Below, piece after piece: positions 15,995 to 24,343 of a stretch of 49,270 nucleotides of DNA. Where the stretch lies: positions 1-49,270 of the forward strand of contig JBFKMV010000012.1 in NCBI GenBank assembly GCA_041629655.1, read 5' to 3'. The notes below the pieces were generated by a model. That model did no database searches and was not told where the DNA came from. It saw nothing but the letters and a program-made list of their open reading frames with translations. This stretch comes from JBFKMV01 sp041629655. GTDB lineage: Bacteria > Acidobacteriota > Polarisedimenticolia > Polarisedimenticolales > Polarisedimenticolaceae. A program made the translations under genes and the position numbers. Within the stretch, counting starts at the first letter, position 1; every line of letters begins with the position of its first letter.

Positions 15995-18102
15995 GCCCGG
16001 GCCGCGGGTTGCCCCTCGCGCTGGCGCTGCTGCTGGCGGCGCTGACGGCGGCTTGCGCGGAACGGGCGCGGGACGGTGCCGGGCGCGCGCCGGCCGCGCC
16101 GACGTTCGCGCGCGACGTGGCGCCGATCCTCCACGGCAACTGCGCCGTGTGTCACCGTCCCGGCGGCGCGGGCCCGTTCAGCCTGCTCAGCTACGACGAC
16201 GCCCGTCGGCGGGCGACGCAGATCGTGGAGGTCACGGGCAGCCGCTTCATGCCGCCCTGGCTGCCCGAGCCGGGCGAGCCGGGTTTCGTCGGCGAGCGCC
16301 GCCTGAGCGACGCGCAGATCGAGACGCTGCGGCGCTGGGTCGACTCGGGCGCGCCGCGAGGTGAACCCGCCGAGGAGCCGCCGCCCCCCGAGTGGCCCAG
16401 CGGCTGGAGTCTCGGCGAGCCCGACCTGGTGCTGCGCATGACCGAGAGCTACGTCGTGCCGGCCGACGGAACGGACGTGTTCCGGAACTTCGTCATCCCG
16501 CTGCCGGTCGACACCACGCGCTGGGTCCGCGCGCTCGAGCTGCTCCCCGGTAATCCGCGGGTCGTGCACCACGCCGTGATGGGGATCGACCCCACGCGGC
16601 TGTCGCGGCGACTCGACGCGCAGGACCCCGGCCCCGGCTTCGGCGGCATGGAGCTGGGCGGAGCCGACCAGCCCGACGGTCACTTCCTCGGCTGGACGCC
16701 GGGCAAGGCCCCCGACGACGGATCGGGAGCCACGGCCTGGCGCATCGGGCCGTCGATGGACATGGTGCTGCAGCTGCACATGGTTCCCTCGGGCCGGCCG
16801 GAGACGATCGACGCCCGGATCGGGCTGTACTTCGCCGACGGCCCGCCGCGGCGGCTGCCGTCCGTGGTGATGCTCTCCAGCACCACGATCGACATCCCGC
16901 CCGGCGCCGCGGACTACCGCGTCGAGGACGCGCTGCGGCTGCCGGCGGACGTCGACGTGCTCGGGCTCTACCCCCACGCCCATTACCTGGGCAAGGACCT
17001 GCGAGCCGTGGCGACGCTGCCCAACGGTGCGGAGCGGGTGCTGCTCCACATCCGCGACTGGGATTTCAACTGGCAGGACGATTACCGTTTTGCCGAGCCG
17101 GTCGCGCTGCCGGCCGGAACGCTGCTGGAGATGCGCTACAGCTACGACAACTCCGCCGACAACGAGCGCAACCCGAACCACCCACCGCGGCGCGTGCGCT
17201 ACGGCCCGCGATCCTCGGACGAGATGGGTAGCCTGCTGTTCCAGCTTTTGACACGAAACGAATCCGACCGGGTGGCGCTGATGGAGGCCAAGGCGCGGCA
17301 CAACCTGGACAAGTACCCCGACAATCCGCGGCGCTGGAACGATCTGGGCGGCGCGCTGCACGCCGCGGGACGGCCCGCGGAAGCGCTCCCGCTGTACCGG
17401 CGCTCGCTGGAGCTGGCGCCGGACGACGCCGACACCCATTTCCATCTCGGGCACGCGCTGGCCGACCTGGGCCGCGCGGACGAGGCGCTCGCCGGCTACC
17501 GCAGGGCGCTGGCGCTCGATCCCGCGCACGCGCGGGCGCACAACAACGCCGGCCACCTGCTGCTGTCGCGCGGGCGTGCGGACGAGGCGCTCGAGCACCT
17601 GCGGAGCGCGGTGCGGATCCAGCCCGATCTCGCGATGGCGCACTACAACCTGGGTGTGATCCTCGCCGAGCGCGAGGATTACGACGGCGCGCTGCTGCAT
17701 TACGGGCGCGCGGTGGAGATCGAGCCGGAGCGGGCGCTGGCGCACAGCAACATGGGCACGGTCCACCAGCTGCGGGGCGCGCTCGATCAGGCGGTCGCCT
17801 GCTACCGGCGCGCGCTGAAGGCCGACCCGCGCTTGCCCGAGGCGCACAACAACCTCGGGCTCGCGCTGTCGGCGCTGGGCCGGCGGGAGCAGGCGCTCTC
17901 GCACTTCCAGGACGCCGTCCGGCTGCGCCCCGGGTTCGCGCTGGCGCACAGCAACCTCGGCCGGGCGCTGCTCGCGGCGGGTCGCCGCGACGAGGCGCTG
18001 GCGCACTTCCGGGAAGCCGTCCGCCTGGACCCGGGGCGGGTCGAGGCGCGAAACGACCTGGAGCGGGCGCTCGGCGCGCAGGCCGGCCGCCCGGGTCGCT
18101 GA
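15991..18102 (+). CDS. Cytochrome c-type motif / copper monooxygenase-like (PHM) / TPR lipoprotein
   Basis: A 703-residue modular lipoprotein: lipobox LTAAC (Cys22); a single heme c site C51-x-x-C54-H55 in a small planctomycete-type cytochrome-like module up to about 125; then a copper type II ascorbate-dependent monooxygenase-like region (about 145-420) with candidate copper ligands in VVHHAV, LQLHMV and YPHAHYLG; and finally seven 34-residue TPR units (about 445-700). PHM-family enzymes hydroxylate C-H bonds using two coppers, oxygen and a reductant; a fused cytochrome could supply electrons, but the substrate is unknown. GTG start at 15991 overlaps the redoxin stop. It ends 7 nt before a convergent gene. 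Confidence 0.8.
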   Translation: MSPGRGLPLALALLLAALTAACAERARDGAGRAPAAPTFARDVAPILHGNCAVCHRPGGAGPFSLLSYDDARRRATQIVEVTGSRFMPPWLPEPGEPGFVGERRLSDAQIETLRRWVDSGAPRGEPAEEPPPPEWPSGWSLGEPDLVLRMTESYVVPADGTDVFRNFVIPLPVDTTRWVRALELLPGNPRVVHHAVMGIDPTRLSRRLDAQDPGPGFGGMELGGADQPDGHFLGWTPGKAPDDGSGATAWRIGPSMDMVLQLHMVPSGRPETIDARIGLYFADGPPRRLPSVVMLSSTTIDIPPGAADYRVEDALRLPADVDVLGLYPHAHYLGKDLRAVATLPNGAERVLLHIRDWDFNWQDDYRFAEPVALPAGTLLEMRYSYDNSADNERNPNHPPRRVRYGPRSSDEMGSLLFQLLTRNESDRVALMEAKARHNLDKYPDNPRRWNDLGGALHAAGRPAEALPLYRRSLELAPDDADTHFHLGHALADLGRADEALAGYRRALALDPAHARAHNNAGHLLLSRGRADEALEHLRSAVRIQPDLAMAHYNLGVILAEREDYDGALLHYGRAVEIEPERALAHSNMGTVHQLRGALDQAVACYRRALKADPRLPEAHNNLGLALSALGRREQALSHFQDAVRLRPGFALAHSNLGRALLAAGRRDEALAHFREAVRLDPGRVEARNDLERALGAQAGRPGR

Positions 18103-18109
18103 CGATCGA

Positions 18110-20986
18110 TCAGCCGCCGCTGCCGGCGGCCGCATTCCCGGCCACCGGCGAGCCCTCCATCACGTCCCCGATCGCGGCGCCGCGGATCACCAGCTCGACG
18201 CGGCGGTTCTGTCTGCGCCCGTCCGGCGTCTGGTTCGACGCGACCGGCTGCAGCTCGCCGTAGCCCCGCGCGGTCACGTGAGCGGGGACGATCCCCTGCT
18301 GCACGAGGTACGCCGACACCGCGGCCGCGCGGCGCTCCGAGAGCATCTGGTTCGTCTCCTCCGAGCCCACGTCGTCGGTGTGGCCCTCGACCACGATCGC
18401 CAGGTCCGGGACCGACAGCAACACGCCGGCGATCCGCGCCAGCTGCTCGCGGGCCTCGGGCCGCAGCTCGTGACGCCCGCTGTCGAAGCTGAGGTCCGAC
18501 AGCCGGACCACCAGTCCGCGCGGCGACTCGCTGGCGTTGAGGATCGAGGAGAGCTGGGTCTTGAGCCGCTCGCGCGCCAGCGCCTGGTCGTCCCGGCGTT
18601 GCTGCTCGGCGCGCCGCTGCTGCGCCAGCGCGGCTTCCCGGGCGCGCTCCTCGGCACGCCGCTCGGCCTCCTGCTGGGCGGCGACACGCTCGGCCTCCCA
18701 GCGGGCCCGCTCGGCTTCCAGCCGTGCGCGCTCGGTGGCCAGCGCCTCCTGTTGCAGGCGGTACTCCTGCTCGAGTCGCAGCCGCTCCGCCTCGGAGGTG
18801 CGCTTCGACTCCTCGGAGGCCTGCAGCGCCGCGGCGGCCTGATCGAGCTTGGACTGCTGCTCCTCGAGCATCCGCTGCTGGGCCTCGACGACGGCCGTCT
18901 GCTCCTGGCGCTGCTCCTGGCGCTGGGCGTACTCGGCGGCCAGTGTGGCCTCGCGGATCTTCATCTCGGCGTCGAGCTTGGCCCGCTCGGTCTCGAGGCG
19001 GGCGCGCTGGATCTCCATCTCGGCCTGCGCGCGCTGTCGCTCGATCTCCATCTCCGCCTGCGCACGCTGCCGCTCGGCCTCGAGACGGGCGCGCTCGGCT
19101 TCCACGAGCATGCGTTGCCGCTCCGCGGACTCGGCCGCGAGACGGGCCGCTTCCGCCGAGGCGGCGGTCGCGGTCGGGTCCTCGCGCTGCGGCTCGGCGG
19201 GGCGCCGGCGCTCGGCAACCACCTCGGCACGCTCGCGCTCCAGGCGCGACTGCTCGTCGCTGAGCTCCTGCTGCATCCGCTGGCGCTCGGCCTCGAGCCC
19301 CGCGCGCTCCTGCTCCAGCGCCTCGCGCTGCGCGGCGATCTCCTGCTCGAGCTGCGCGCGCTCCTCGTCGCGGGCGGCGGTCTCCTCGGGCGAAGGGGCC
19401 GCGGGCTGCTGCTCGGCCGCGGCGGCCTGGGCCTCGGCCTCGGCCTGCTGCTGTTGCGCGCGGCGCGCCTCGGCGGCGGCCTGCTGGGCCGCGACCACCT
19501 TGCGCTCCGCCTCCAGACCGGTGCGCTCGGCCTCGAGCCGGCTGCGCTCGGCGGCCAGCGTCGCCTGCTGCTTGGCCAGCTCGGCCTCGATGCGGGCGCG
19601 CTCGGCCTCGAGCTGGGCCTGCATCAGCTCCTCGCGCGCGGCGTCGCCCGAGGCGCGCTCGCGGGCCTCGAACTCGCTGGCCAGATCGGCGCGGAGCTTC
19701 TCGCGCTCGGCCTCCATCGCCGCGCGCTGCGCGTCGAGCTGGGCCTGCATCGCGCTACGCTCCGCCTCCAGCCGCGCCCGCTCGGCCTCGAGACGGGTCT
19801 TCTCGGCGGCGAGATCGCCCGTGCCGCTCTCGCGGGTCATCGCGTTGACCGCCGACGCCGTCTCGGCGAGCTTCGTCAGCTCTTCGGCCCGCCGCGCCGT
19901 GTCCTGCTCCAGGCGACGCGTGGTCTCCTCGGCCTGTCTCCGGCGCTCGGCGATCTCCGCCTCCAGCCGGGCCTCGGTCTCGGCGCGGCGCTGCAGCTCT
20001 TCCTGCAGCCGGCGCTCCGCCTCCGCGCGGCGCTGCGCCTCGGCCTCGGCGGCCAGGCGCGCCTGTTCCTGGGCTCGCAGCCGCTCCTCCGCGACGCGAC
20101 GAGCGTCTTCCTCGGCCCGGCGCTGCTCCTCCGCGGCGCGACGGGCCTGGTCGAGCTGGGCCCGGAGCCGCCGGTCCTCGCCGCCCCGCTCGACGGCCAG
20201 ACGGCGCGCCAGCTCGGCGGTCCTCACGGCCTCGGCGGCCGACGTCGCCGCGGGCTCGCGCTTGCCGCGCGAGTTCAGCTCGGTCGCCTCGAGCAGCTGC
20301 CGGGTCGCTTCGTCGAGGCGGTCGGACGCGAAACGATCCGCGCCCGAGAGCTTGGCGATCGCGAGCGCGTTACGCGCCTGCAGGATCTCCCCGGGCGTCT
20401 TCTTGACGTCCTCGCGCAGCAGCAGCTCGAGGTCGTTGGTGGAGCGCCCGAAGGTGTAGTAGCCCCTGGGCAGCAGGGAGCAGCTACCGTCGCGCGTCTC
20501 CACCTTGCGGGCGAGCTTGCCCGTCGCCGTGGCGGTCAGCACAACGGAGTCGCCCGGTCGCGTCACGGCGAAGTGCGGCTCCGCGGTCACGAACAGACCC
20601 AGGGCGCGGCGCGGGGTCACGATCTGCAGGCGCGCCTTGCCGTTGTCGGGGCGCAGCTCGCCCAGCGGCTTCGCGCCGCCGGTGTCGACGGCCCACGCGA
20701 CGTAGGTCAGGTACTCCCGTCCGAGCGTCGTCGGCTCGGGCAGCCCGACCGCCTGGATCGCGATCCGCAGCTCGTCCTTCTTGACGGCGACCTGGGCTTC
20801 GCCCGTGGCCGCGCCCTCGAGGTCGAGCCGGAAGGAGCCCTTGGCAGCGGCCAGGTCCAGCACCGGACAGGAGCGTTGGACCAGCGACGGGGCCAGCGGA
20901 TCGGGCCGCTCCTGGCCCTGCGGCGCCGACAGCATGGCGGTCGCGATCAACAGCGTCAGCGGGATCGAAGCCCAGCGGTATCTCAT
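18110..20986 (-). CDS. OmpA-C peptidoglycan-binding protein with a very long coiled coil
   Basis: A 958-residue exported protein. Signal peptide about 1-25; an N-terminal beta-rich region (to about 190) with one candidate disulfide; a mixed helical linker; then roughly 570 residues (about 255-825) of uninterrupted Glu/Ala/Arg/Gln heptad sequence with repeats like AERARLEAER. The C-terminus (about 835-945) is an OmpA/MotB domain containing VVEGHTDDVGS and NQMLSERRAAAV, whose Asp and Arg bind diaminopimelate. The coil could span tens of nanometres, so the protein may tether the cell wall to another structure in the envelope. ATG 20986 has GGAG 6 nt upstream. TolA or Pal-like function is possible but the architecture is unlike either. 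Confidence 0.85.
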   Translation of the reverse strand: MRYRWASIPLTLLIATAMLSAPQGQERPDPLAPSLVQRSCPVLDLAAAKGSFRLDLEGAATGEAQVAVKKDELRIAIQAVGLPEPTTLGREYLTYVAWAVDTGGAKPLGELRPDNGKARLQIVTPRRALGLFVTAEPHFAVTRPGDSVVLTATATGKLARKVETRDGSCSLLPRGYYTFGRSTNDLELLLREDVKKTPGEILQARNALAIAKLSGADRFASDRLDEATRQLLEATELNSRGKREPAATSAAEAVRTAELARRLAVERGGEDRRLRAQLDQARRAAEEQRRAEEDARRVAEERLRAQEQARLAAEAEAQRRAEAERRLQEELQRRAETEARLEAEIAERRRQAEETTRRLEQDTARRAEELTKLAETASAVNAMTRESGTGDLAAEKTRLEAERARLEAERSAMQAQLDAQRAAMEAEREKLRADLASEFEARERASGDAAREELMQAQLEAERARIEAELAKQQATLAAERSRLEAERTGLEAERKVVAAQQAAAEARRAQQQQAEAEAQAAAAEQQPAAPSPEETAARDEERAQLEQEIAAQREALEQERAGLEAERQRMQQELSDEQSRLERERAEVVAERRRPAEPQREDPTATAASAEAARLAAESAERQRMLVEAERARLEAERQRAQAEMEIERQRAQAEMEIQRARLETERAKLDAEMKIREATLAAEYAQRQEQRQEQTAVVEAQQRMLEEQQSKLDQAAAALQASEESKRTSEAERLRLEQEYRLQQEALATERARLEAERARWEAERVAAQQEAERRAEERAREAALAQQRRAEQQRRDDQALARERLKTQLSSILNASESPRGLVVRLSDLSFDSGRHELRPEAREQLARIAGVLLSVPDLAIVVEGHTDDVGSEETNQMLSERRAAAVSAYLVQQGIVPAHVTARGYGELQPVASNQTPDGRRQNRRVELVIRGAAIGDVMEGSPVAGNAAAGSGG
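18114..18129. terminator. Hairpin at convergent gene ends
   Basis: CCGCCG and CGGCGG form a perfect 6-bp stem with a 4-nt loop, placed inside the last codons of the OmpA gene and 12 nt after the PHM-like stop. No T-run; a weak bidirectional terminator candidate. Confidence 0.3.
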
Positions 20987-21297
20987 CGGGTTCTCCTCGT
21001 CACCGGGAGGTTCGCTGCCATTCTAGGCGGCGAGCCCCCGCGGGCCGGGGTCACCCCGGCGCCTCGCGAGATTGCAAGTCCGTTACCAGCCCGGGGCGCC
21101 GGAGCCGGCGCGTTCGCAAGTCGTTGCTCGGCTTGGGCTTGGCGCGTATACGGCGTCAGGAGGTCCGCCGGGCGTCGGAGGTCGTGCCTCCGATTCCCTC
21201 GGGACGCCTCGGAAGCAGGGACGCCGAACGGGGGGTCACGCCGCCGCCGGCCCGGATTTCGCGGGCCGGCGACGCGCGTCGAGATCGCGAGGCAGGA
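20987..21297 (-). other. 311-nt intergenic region with three GC-rich hairpins
   Basis: No gene is seen. It holds a TAGAAT -10-like box on the minus strand (21020-21025) for the OmpA gene, hairpins CCGGGG/CCCCGG (21045-21059) and CGGAGG/CCTCCG (21176-21192), a strong 9-bp stem at 21246-21270, and an imperfect direct repeat of GCAAGTC-GTT near 21074 and 21116. Confidence 0.35.
21246..21270 (-). terminator. Strong GC hairpin downstream of secreted Pro/Gly-rich gene
   Basis: GCCGGCCCG (21246-21254) pairs perfectly with CGGGCCGGC (21262-21270) around a 7-nt loop, 27 nt after the stop of the minus-strand gene at 21298. There is no U-tract, as is frequent in very GC-rich genomes. Confidence 0.45.
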
Positions 21298-21714
21298 TCA
21301 GGAATCGAGGTCGCGGATCAGTCGCTTCAGGCGGCGCTCGGTGTCGCGGATCGGATCGCGGAAGGTCCCGCTACCCGCGGCGCCACCGGGCATCACGCCT
21401 CCCGAGAAGATCCGGCCGCCCGCCGCGGGCTCGACCCCCGGTGCGGCGCTGTCCATCGGTGAGATTCCTCCGCCTCCGGGGAGCCCCCCGATGGGCCGGA
21501 TGCCCGGCTCCGGGCGGTCCGGCGGCGACGGCAGCTCGACGGGCCCGGCCTCCGGTATCAGCGACGAGCGGAAGTACAGCTCGCCCGGGCCGATCTCGGG
21601 CAGATTGATCGGTTGCACGTAGTCCTGGACGGGCTCCTGCTCGGCCAGGACCGGAAGCGCCACGAGCATCGCTCCCAGCAGCAAGAACAGCGAGAGCAGT
21701 CGGTTGATCTTCAC
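21298..21714 (-). CDS. Small secreted Pro/Gly-rich protein
   Basis: A 138-residue protein with a clear signal peptide (MKINRLLSLFLLLG... cleaved about after VLA, residue 24) and a mature part rich in Pro and Gly, with LPEIGPGELYFRSS followed by a flexible stretch GGLPGGGG and a short charged C-terminal helix (RDTERRLKRLIRDLDS). No cysteines remain in the mature protein and I recognise no domain. The GTG start at 21714 has GGAGGGA 6 nt upstream. It has the best-looking promoter in the window, so it may be abundant, perhaps a structural envelope or matrix component; that is a guess. It is followed by a strong hairpin and appears monocistronic. Confidence 0.7.
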   Translation of the reverse strand: MKINRLLSLFLLLGAMLVALPVLAEQEPVQDYVQPINLPEIGPGELYFRSSLIPEAGPVELPSPPDRPEPGIRPIGGLPGGGGISPMDSAAPGVEPAAGGRIFSGGVMPGGAAGSGTFRDPIRDTERRLKRLIRDLDS

Positions 21715-21761
21715 GCCGCGTCCCTCCGGCGGCGCCCGCCCGATTGCGGACCCGTGGGCTG

Positions 21762-21791
21762 TTTATACTCCGCTTTCCCGCTCCCTGGCAA
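21762..21791 (-). promoter_or_regulatory. Strong sigma70-like promoter of the small secreted protein gene
   Basis: TTGCCA (21786-21791), 18 nt, TATAAA (21762-21767) on the minus strand, with a predicted start near 21755 and a 40-nt leader to the GTG at 21714. Both hexamers are close to consensus. Confidence 0.6.
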
Positions 21792-21882
21792 GCTCTCAAC
21801 GAGACCGGCGACGTCCTCTGCGGCAGCCGCGCAGCAGGCCGTAACCCGAGCGCTCTCAGATGCTTGCGAACGAGCGTGAGGG

Positions 21883-22830
21883 TCAGTCGGCGGACGCCAG
21901 GTGCAGTACCGCGTCGCCCCGATGGACCAGCGGGTTGTTGGTGTGGCCGATCACCATCCCGGCGTACGGGGCGCGCACGTCGATGGCCGCATCGCCGAAC
22001 GGATCGGTGATCCGCGCCACGCGCTGCTTGGCCTCCACGGCCTGGCCCAGCCTGGCGTCCAGGTACAGCACGCCGCTCTGCTGGGCCCGCACCCAGGTGC
22101 TGCGAGACGCCTCGACCGTCGGGGGCGCCGGTTTCGTGCGCGGCCGCGTCATCCCCAGCGCCGCCATCACGCGCCGCACGCCGTCGATGCCCTGGCGGAT
22201 CGCGTCGGTGTTGAAGCGCAACGGCTCCCCGGCCTCGTAGAGCAGCACCGAGATGCCGCGCCGCGCCGCCGCGGCGCGCAGCGCCCCCTTCGGCGCCGAC
22301 GAGTTCATCATCACCGGCGCCGCGAACGCCTCGGCGCAGCGACGCGTTTCCGGATCGTCCAGGTTCGCGCGCACCTGCGGCAGATTGGTTCGCGGCGGCG
22401 CCGCGGTGTGCAGGTCGATGCCGTGGGTGCAGCGGGCCACGATCTCGGTCATGAACAGCCGCGCCAGGCGCGAGGCCAGCGATCCGCCCGTCGATCCGGG
22501 GAACGAGCGGTTCAGATCGCGGCGGTCGGGCAGGTAGCGCGACTGGTTGATGAACCCGAACACGTTGACCACCGGCACCGCGAGCAACAACCCGTTCAGC
22601 TTCCGCGGGTCGATCTGCGCCAGCACGCGCCGGATGATCTCCATGCCGTTCAGCTCGTCCCCGTGCAGCGCGGCGCTGAGCCACAGCCGCGCGCCGTCGC
22701 GACGGCCGTTGACGACCGTCACGGGCAGGTGGAGCATCGTGTGGGTCGGCAGACGCGCCGCGGGGATCTCGATCCGGCGCAGCTCCCCGGGCAGGACGGT
22801 CTCCTGTCCGACGCGGACGGGACCGTTCAC
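21883..22830 (-). CDS. Succinylglutamate desuccinylase/aspartoacylase family zinc hydrolase
   Basis: A 315-residue M14-like carboxypeptidase-fold amidohydrolase. Zinc ligands are visible in LHGDE (H56, E59) and DLHT (H141); substrate-binding residues in DLNRSFPG (R108) and the general base in LLYEAGE. The family removes acyl groups from amino acids; here the position directly after rimK and a retropepsin gene suggests a substrate linked to glutamate tails, for example trimming or recycling gamma- or alpha-glutamyl products. The C-terminal part (about 235-315) looks like a lipoyl-type barrel seen in some relatives (SGVLYLDARLGQAV). GTG 22830 begins 1 nt beyond the rimK stop, so it is the third gene of a compact unit. 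Confidence 0.83.
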   Translation of the reverse strand: MNGPVRVGQETVLPGELRRIEIPAARLPTHTMLHLPVTVVNGRRDGARLWLSAALHGDELNGMEIIRRVLAQIDPRKLNGLLLAVPVVNVFGFINQSRYLPDRRDLNRSFPGSTGGSLASRLARLFMTEIVARCTHGIDLHTAAPPRTNLPQVRANLDDPETRRCAEAFAAPVMMNSSAPKGALRAAAARRGISVLLYEAGEPLRFNTDAIRQGIDGVRRVMAALGMTRPRTKPAPPTVEASRSTWVRAQQSGVLYLDARLGQAVEAKQRVARITDPFGDAAIDVRAPYAGMVIGHTNNPLVHRGDAVLHLASAD

Positions 22831-22831
22831 C

Positions 22832-23737
22832 TCAGCCCCGTCCCTTGTCGCGCGTCTTGCCCGGCGCGGCGTGCTTTTCCAGGAACTCGATGATGCTCCC
22901 CGCCACGTCCTTTCCGGTCGCTCCCTCGATGCCCTCCAGACCGGGCGACGAGTTGACCTCCATCACCACCGGGCCGTGGTTCGACCGCAGCAGGTCGACG
23001 CCCGCGACGCTGAGGCCCATCGTCTTCGCCGCCCGCACGGCGGTGCTGCGTTCCTCCGGGGTGATCTTGATGCTCTCGGCGCTGCCGCCCCGGTGCAGGT
23101 TGGAGCGGAACTCGCCGGGTGCGCCGCGCCGGATCATCGACGCGATGACCTTGCCGTTGACGACGAAGCAACGGATGTCCGAGCCGCCGGCCTCCTTGAT
23201 GAACTCCTGGACCAGGATGTTGGCGTTGAGCCCGCGGAACGCCTCGATCACCGACTCCGCCGCCTTGCCCGTCTCGGCCAGCACCACCCCGATGCCCTGG
23301 GTGCCCTCGAGCAGCTTGATCACCAGCGGCGCGCCGTTGACCAGATTGATCAGCCCCGCGGTGTCATGGGTCGAGCGGGCGAATCCGGTCACCGGCAGGC
23401 CGATGCCCTCGCGCGCCAGCAGCTGCAGACAGCGCAGCTTGTCGCGCGAGCGGCTGATCGCCTGGGACTCGGTGGCCGGGAAGACTCCCATCATCTCGAA
23501 CTGCCGCACGACCGCGGTGCCGTAGAAGGTGTACGAGGCGCCGATGCGCGGGATCACGGCGTCGAAGCCCTCGAGCGGCCCGCCCTGGAACATCACCATC
23601 GGGCGGTGCGAGGTGATGTTCATGTAACAACGGGCGTAGTCGATGACCCTCATCGCGTGCCCGCGCTGCTCGCCGGCCTCGCGCAAGCGACGCGTGGAGT
23701 ACAGCGAGGCCTTTCGGGACAGGATTGCTATCTTCAA
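22832..23737 (-). CDS. rimK: RimK-type ATP-grasp glutamate ligase
   Basis: A 301-residue ATP-grasp enzyme of the RimK family, the same length as E. coli RimK (300), which adds glutamates to the C-terminus of ribosomal protein S6 and can make poly-alpha-glutamate. Motifs: RSRDKLRCLQLLAR before the ATP site, the ATP-grasp loop VIKLLEGTQGIGV, and the Mg-binding end VVMEVNSSPGLEGIEG. The start is TTG 23737, with AAGGAG (23746-23751) 8 nt upstream; no ATG or GTG is suitably placed. It overlaps the retropepsin-like gene by 4 nt and is followed at once by the desuccinylase-like gene, so the three should be made together. Whether its target here is S6 or another protein or peptide is unknown. Confidence 0.87.
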   Translation of the reverse strand: MKIAILSRKASLYSTRRLREAGEQRGHAMRVIDYARCYMNITSHRPMVMFQGGPLEGFDAVIPRIGASYTFYGTAVVRQFEMMGVFPATESQAISRSRDKLRCLQLLAREGIGLPVTGFARSTHDTAGLINLVNGAPLVIKLLEGTQGIGVVLAETGKAAESVIEAFRGLNANILVQEFIKEAGGSDIRCFVVNGKVIASMIRRGAPGEFRSNLHRGGSAESIKITPEERSTAVRAAKTMGLSVAGVDLLRSNHGPVVMEVNSSPGLEGIEGATGKDVAGSIIEFLEKHAAPGKTRDKGRG

Positions 23738-24222
23738 GTCTCTTTCTCCTTCTTCGCGCGTTTCCGCAGCCGGCGCTGGGGCTTGCCGCACAGGAACGAG
23801 CGGTTGGGGTCGATGACGAACTGTCCCCGCAGCCCCTGCCGTCCGAGCAGCATACGGAAACCCATCTCGTCGCGGTTGGTCAGCGTCAGCTCGACTTCCC
23901 AGGTGCGCTCCAACATCCGGACCGACGTCAGGATCACCGGGCGTTGCTCGACGTGCCCGCCGGAGTCCCGTACCGGGCGTTCGTCGTGCAGCTCGGCCTC
24001 GACGCGCACCGACCGCACCGTGTCCCGCTGGTACGGGTGCACGGTAAAACGCACCATCCGGTGGCCGCGGCGCGAGAACCGCTCGAGATCGAACGCGTGC
24101 AGCGCCGAGGAGCGCGCGCCGGTGTCGATCTTGACCTTGATCTCGGGAATCCCCAGCTCCGGCAGGCTCAGCCACTCCCGCCAGCCGATGATCCACAGGG
24201 GGCCACGCTCGGAACGCACCAT
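23734..24222 (-). CDS. Retropepsin-like protease of the RimB/DUF785 type
   Basis: A 162-residue soluble protein of the family annotated as ATP-dependent zinc protease (PF05618). The aspartic-protease-like motif KIDTGARSSALHA holds Asp33, and LGRQGLRGQFVIDPNRSFL near the C-terminus is the second family hallmark. The last twelve residues are strongly basic. In Pseudomonas a RimB protein of this family works with RimK on glutamate-modified substrates, and this gene overlaps rimK by 4 nt, so a modifier/editor pair is likely. The ATG at 24222 has GGAGG 11 nt upstream, slightly far. A promoter-like TAGAAT (24306-24311) followed directly by an 8-bp hairpin lies upstream. Confidence 0.83.
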   Translation of the reverse strand: MVRSERGPLWIIGWREWLSLPELGIPEIKVKIDTGARSSALHAFDLERFSRRGHRMVRFTVHPYQRDTVRSVRVEAELHDERPVRDSGGHVEQRPVILTSVRMLERTWEVELTLTNRDEMGFRMLLGRQGLRGQFVIDPNRSFLCGKPQRRLRKRAKKEKET

Positions 24223-24282
24223 GCTGCGACTCGCCTCCTCGACCTGCCGTTTGCGGAATGAAGAACGGGGACCGTAGCGGAC

Positions 24283-24311
24283 GCGCTCCCCTCAGGGAGC
24301 GCCTCATTCTA
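24283..24311 (-). promoter_or_regulatory. Hairpin and -10 box upstream of the RimK cassette
   Basis: GCGCTCCC and GGGAGCGC (24283-24290, 24295-24302) form a perfect 8-bp stem with a 4-nt loop. On the minus strand TAGAAT (24306-24311) lies 3 nt before it, so the hairpin would be the first element of the rimB-rimK transcript, or else the terminator of the membrane-protein gene that stops at 24344. Confidence 0.4.
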
Positions 24312-24343
24312 GCCCGAACCGGGCCGAGACCGCCGGGGCGGGG

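Noticed and set aside
18600..20160. Low-complexity or repeat-region DNA
   Set aside because: The repeating pattern is the coiled-coil heptads of the OmpA protein; the long opposite-strand frames over it are codon-bias shadows.
21060..21200. tRNA-like element in the intergenic region
   Set aside because: A GTTCG-like loop is present but there is no acceptor stem, no anticodon arm and no CCA-proximal pairing.
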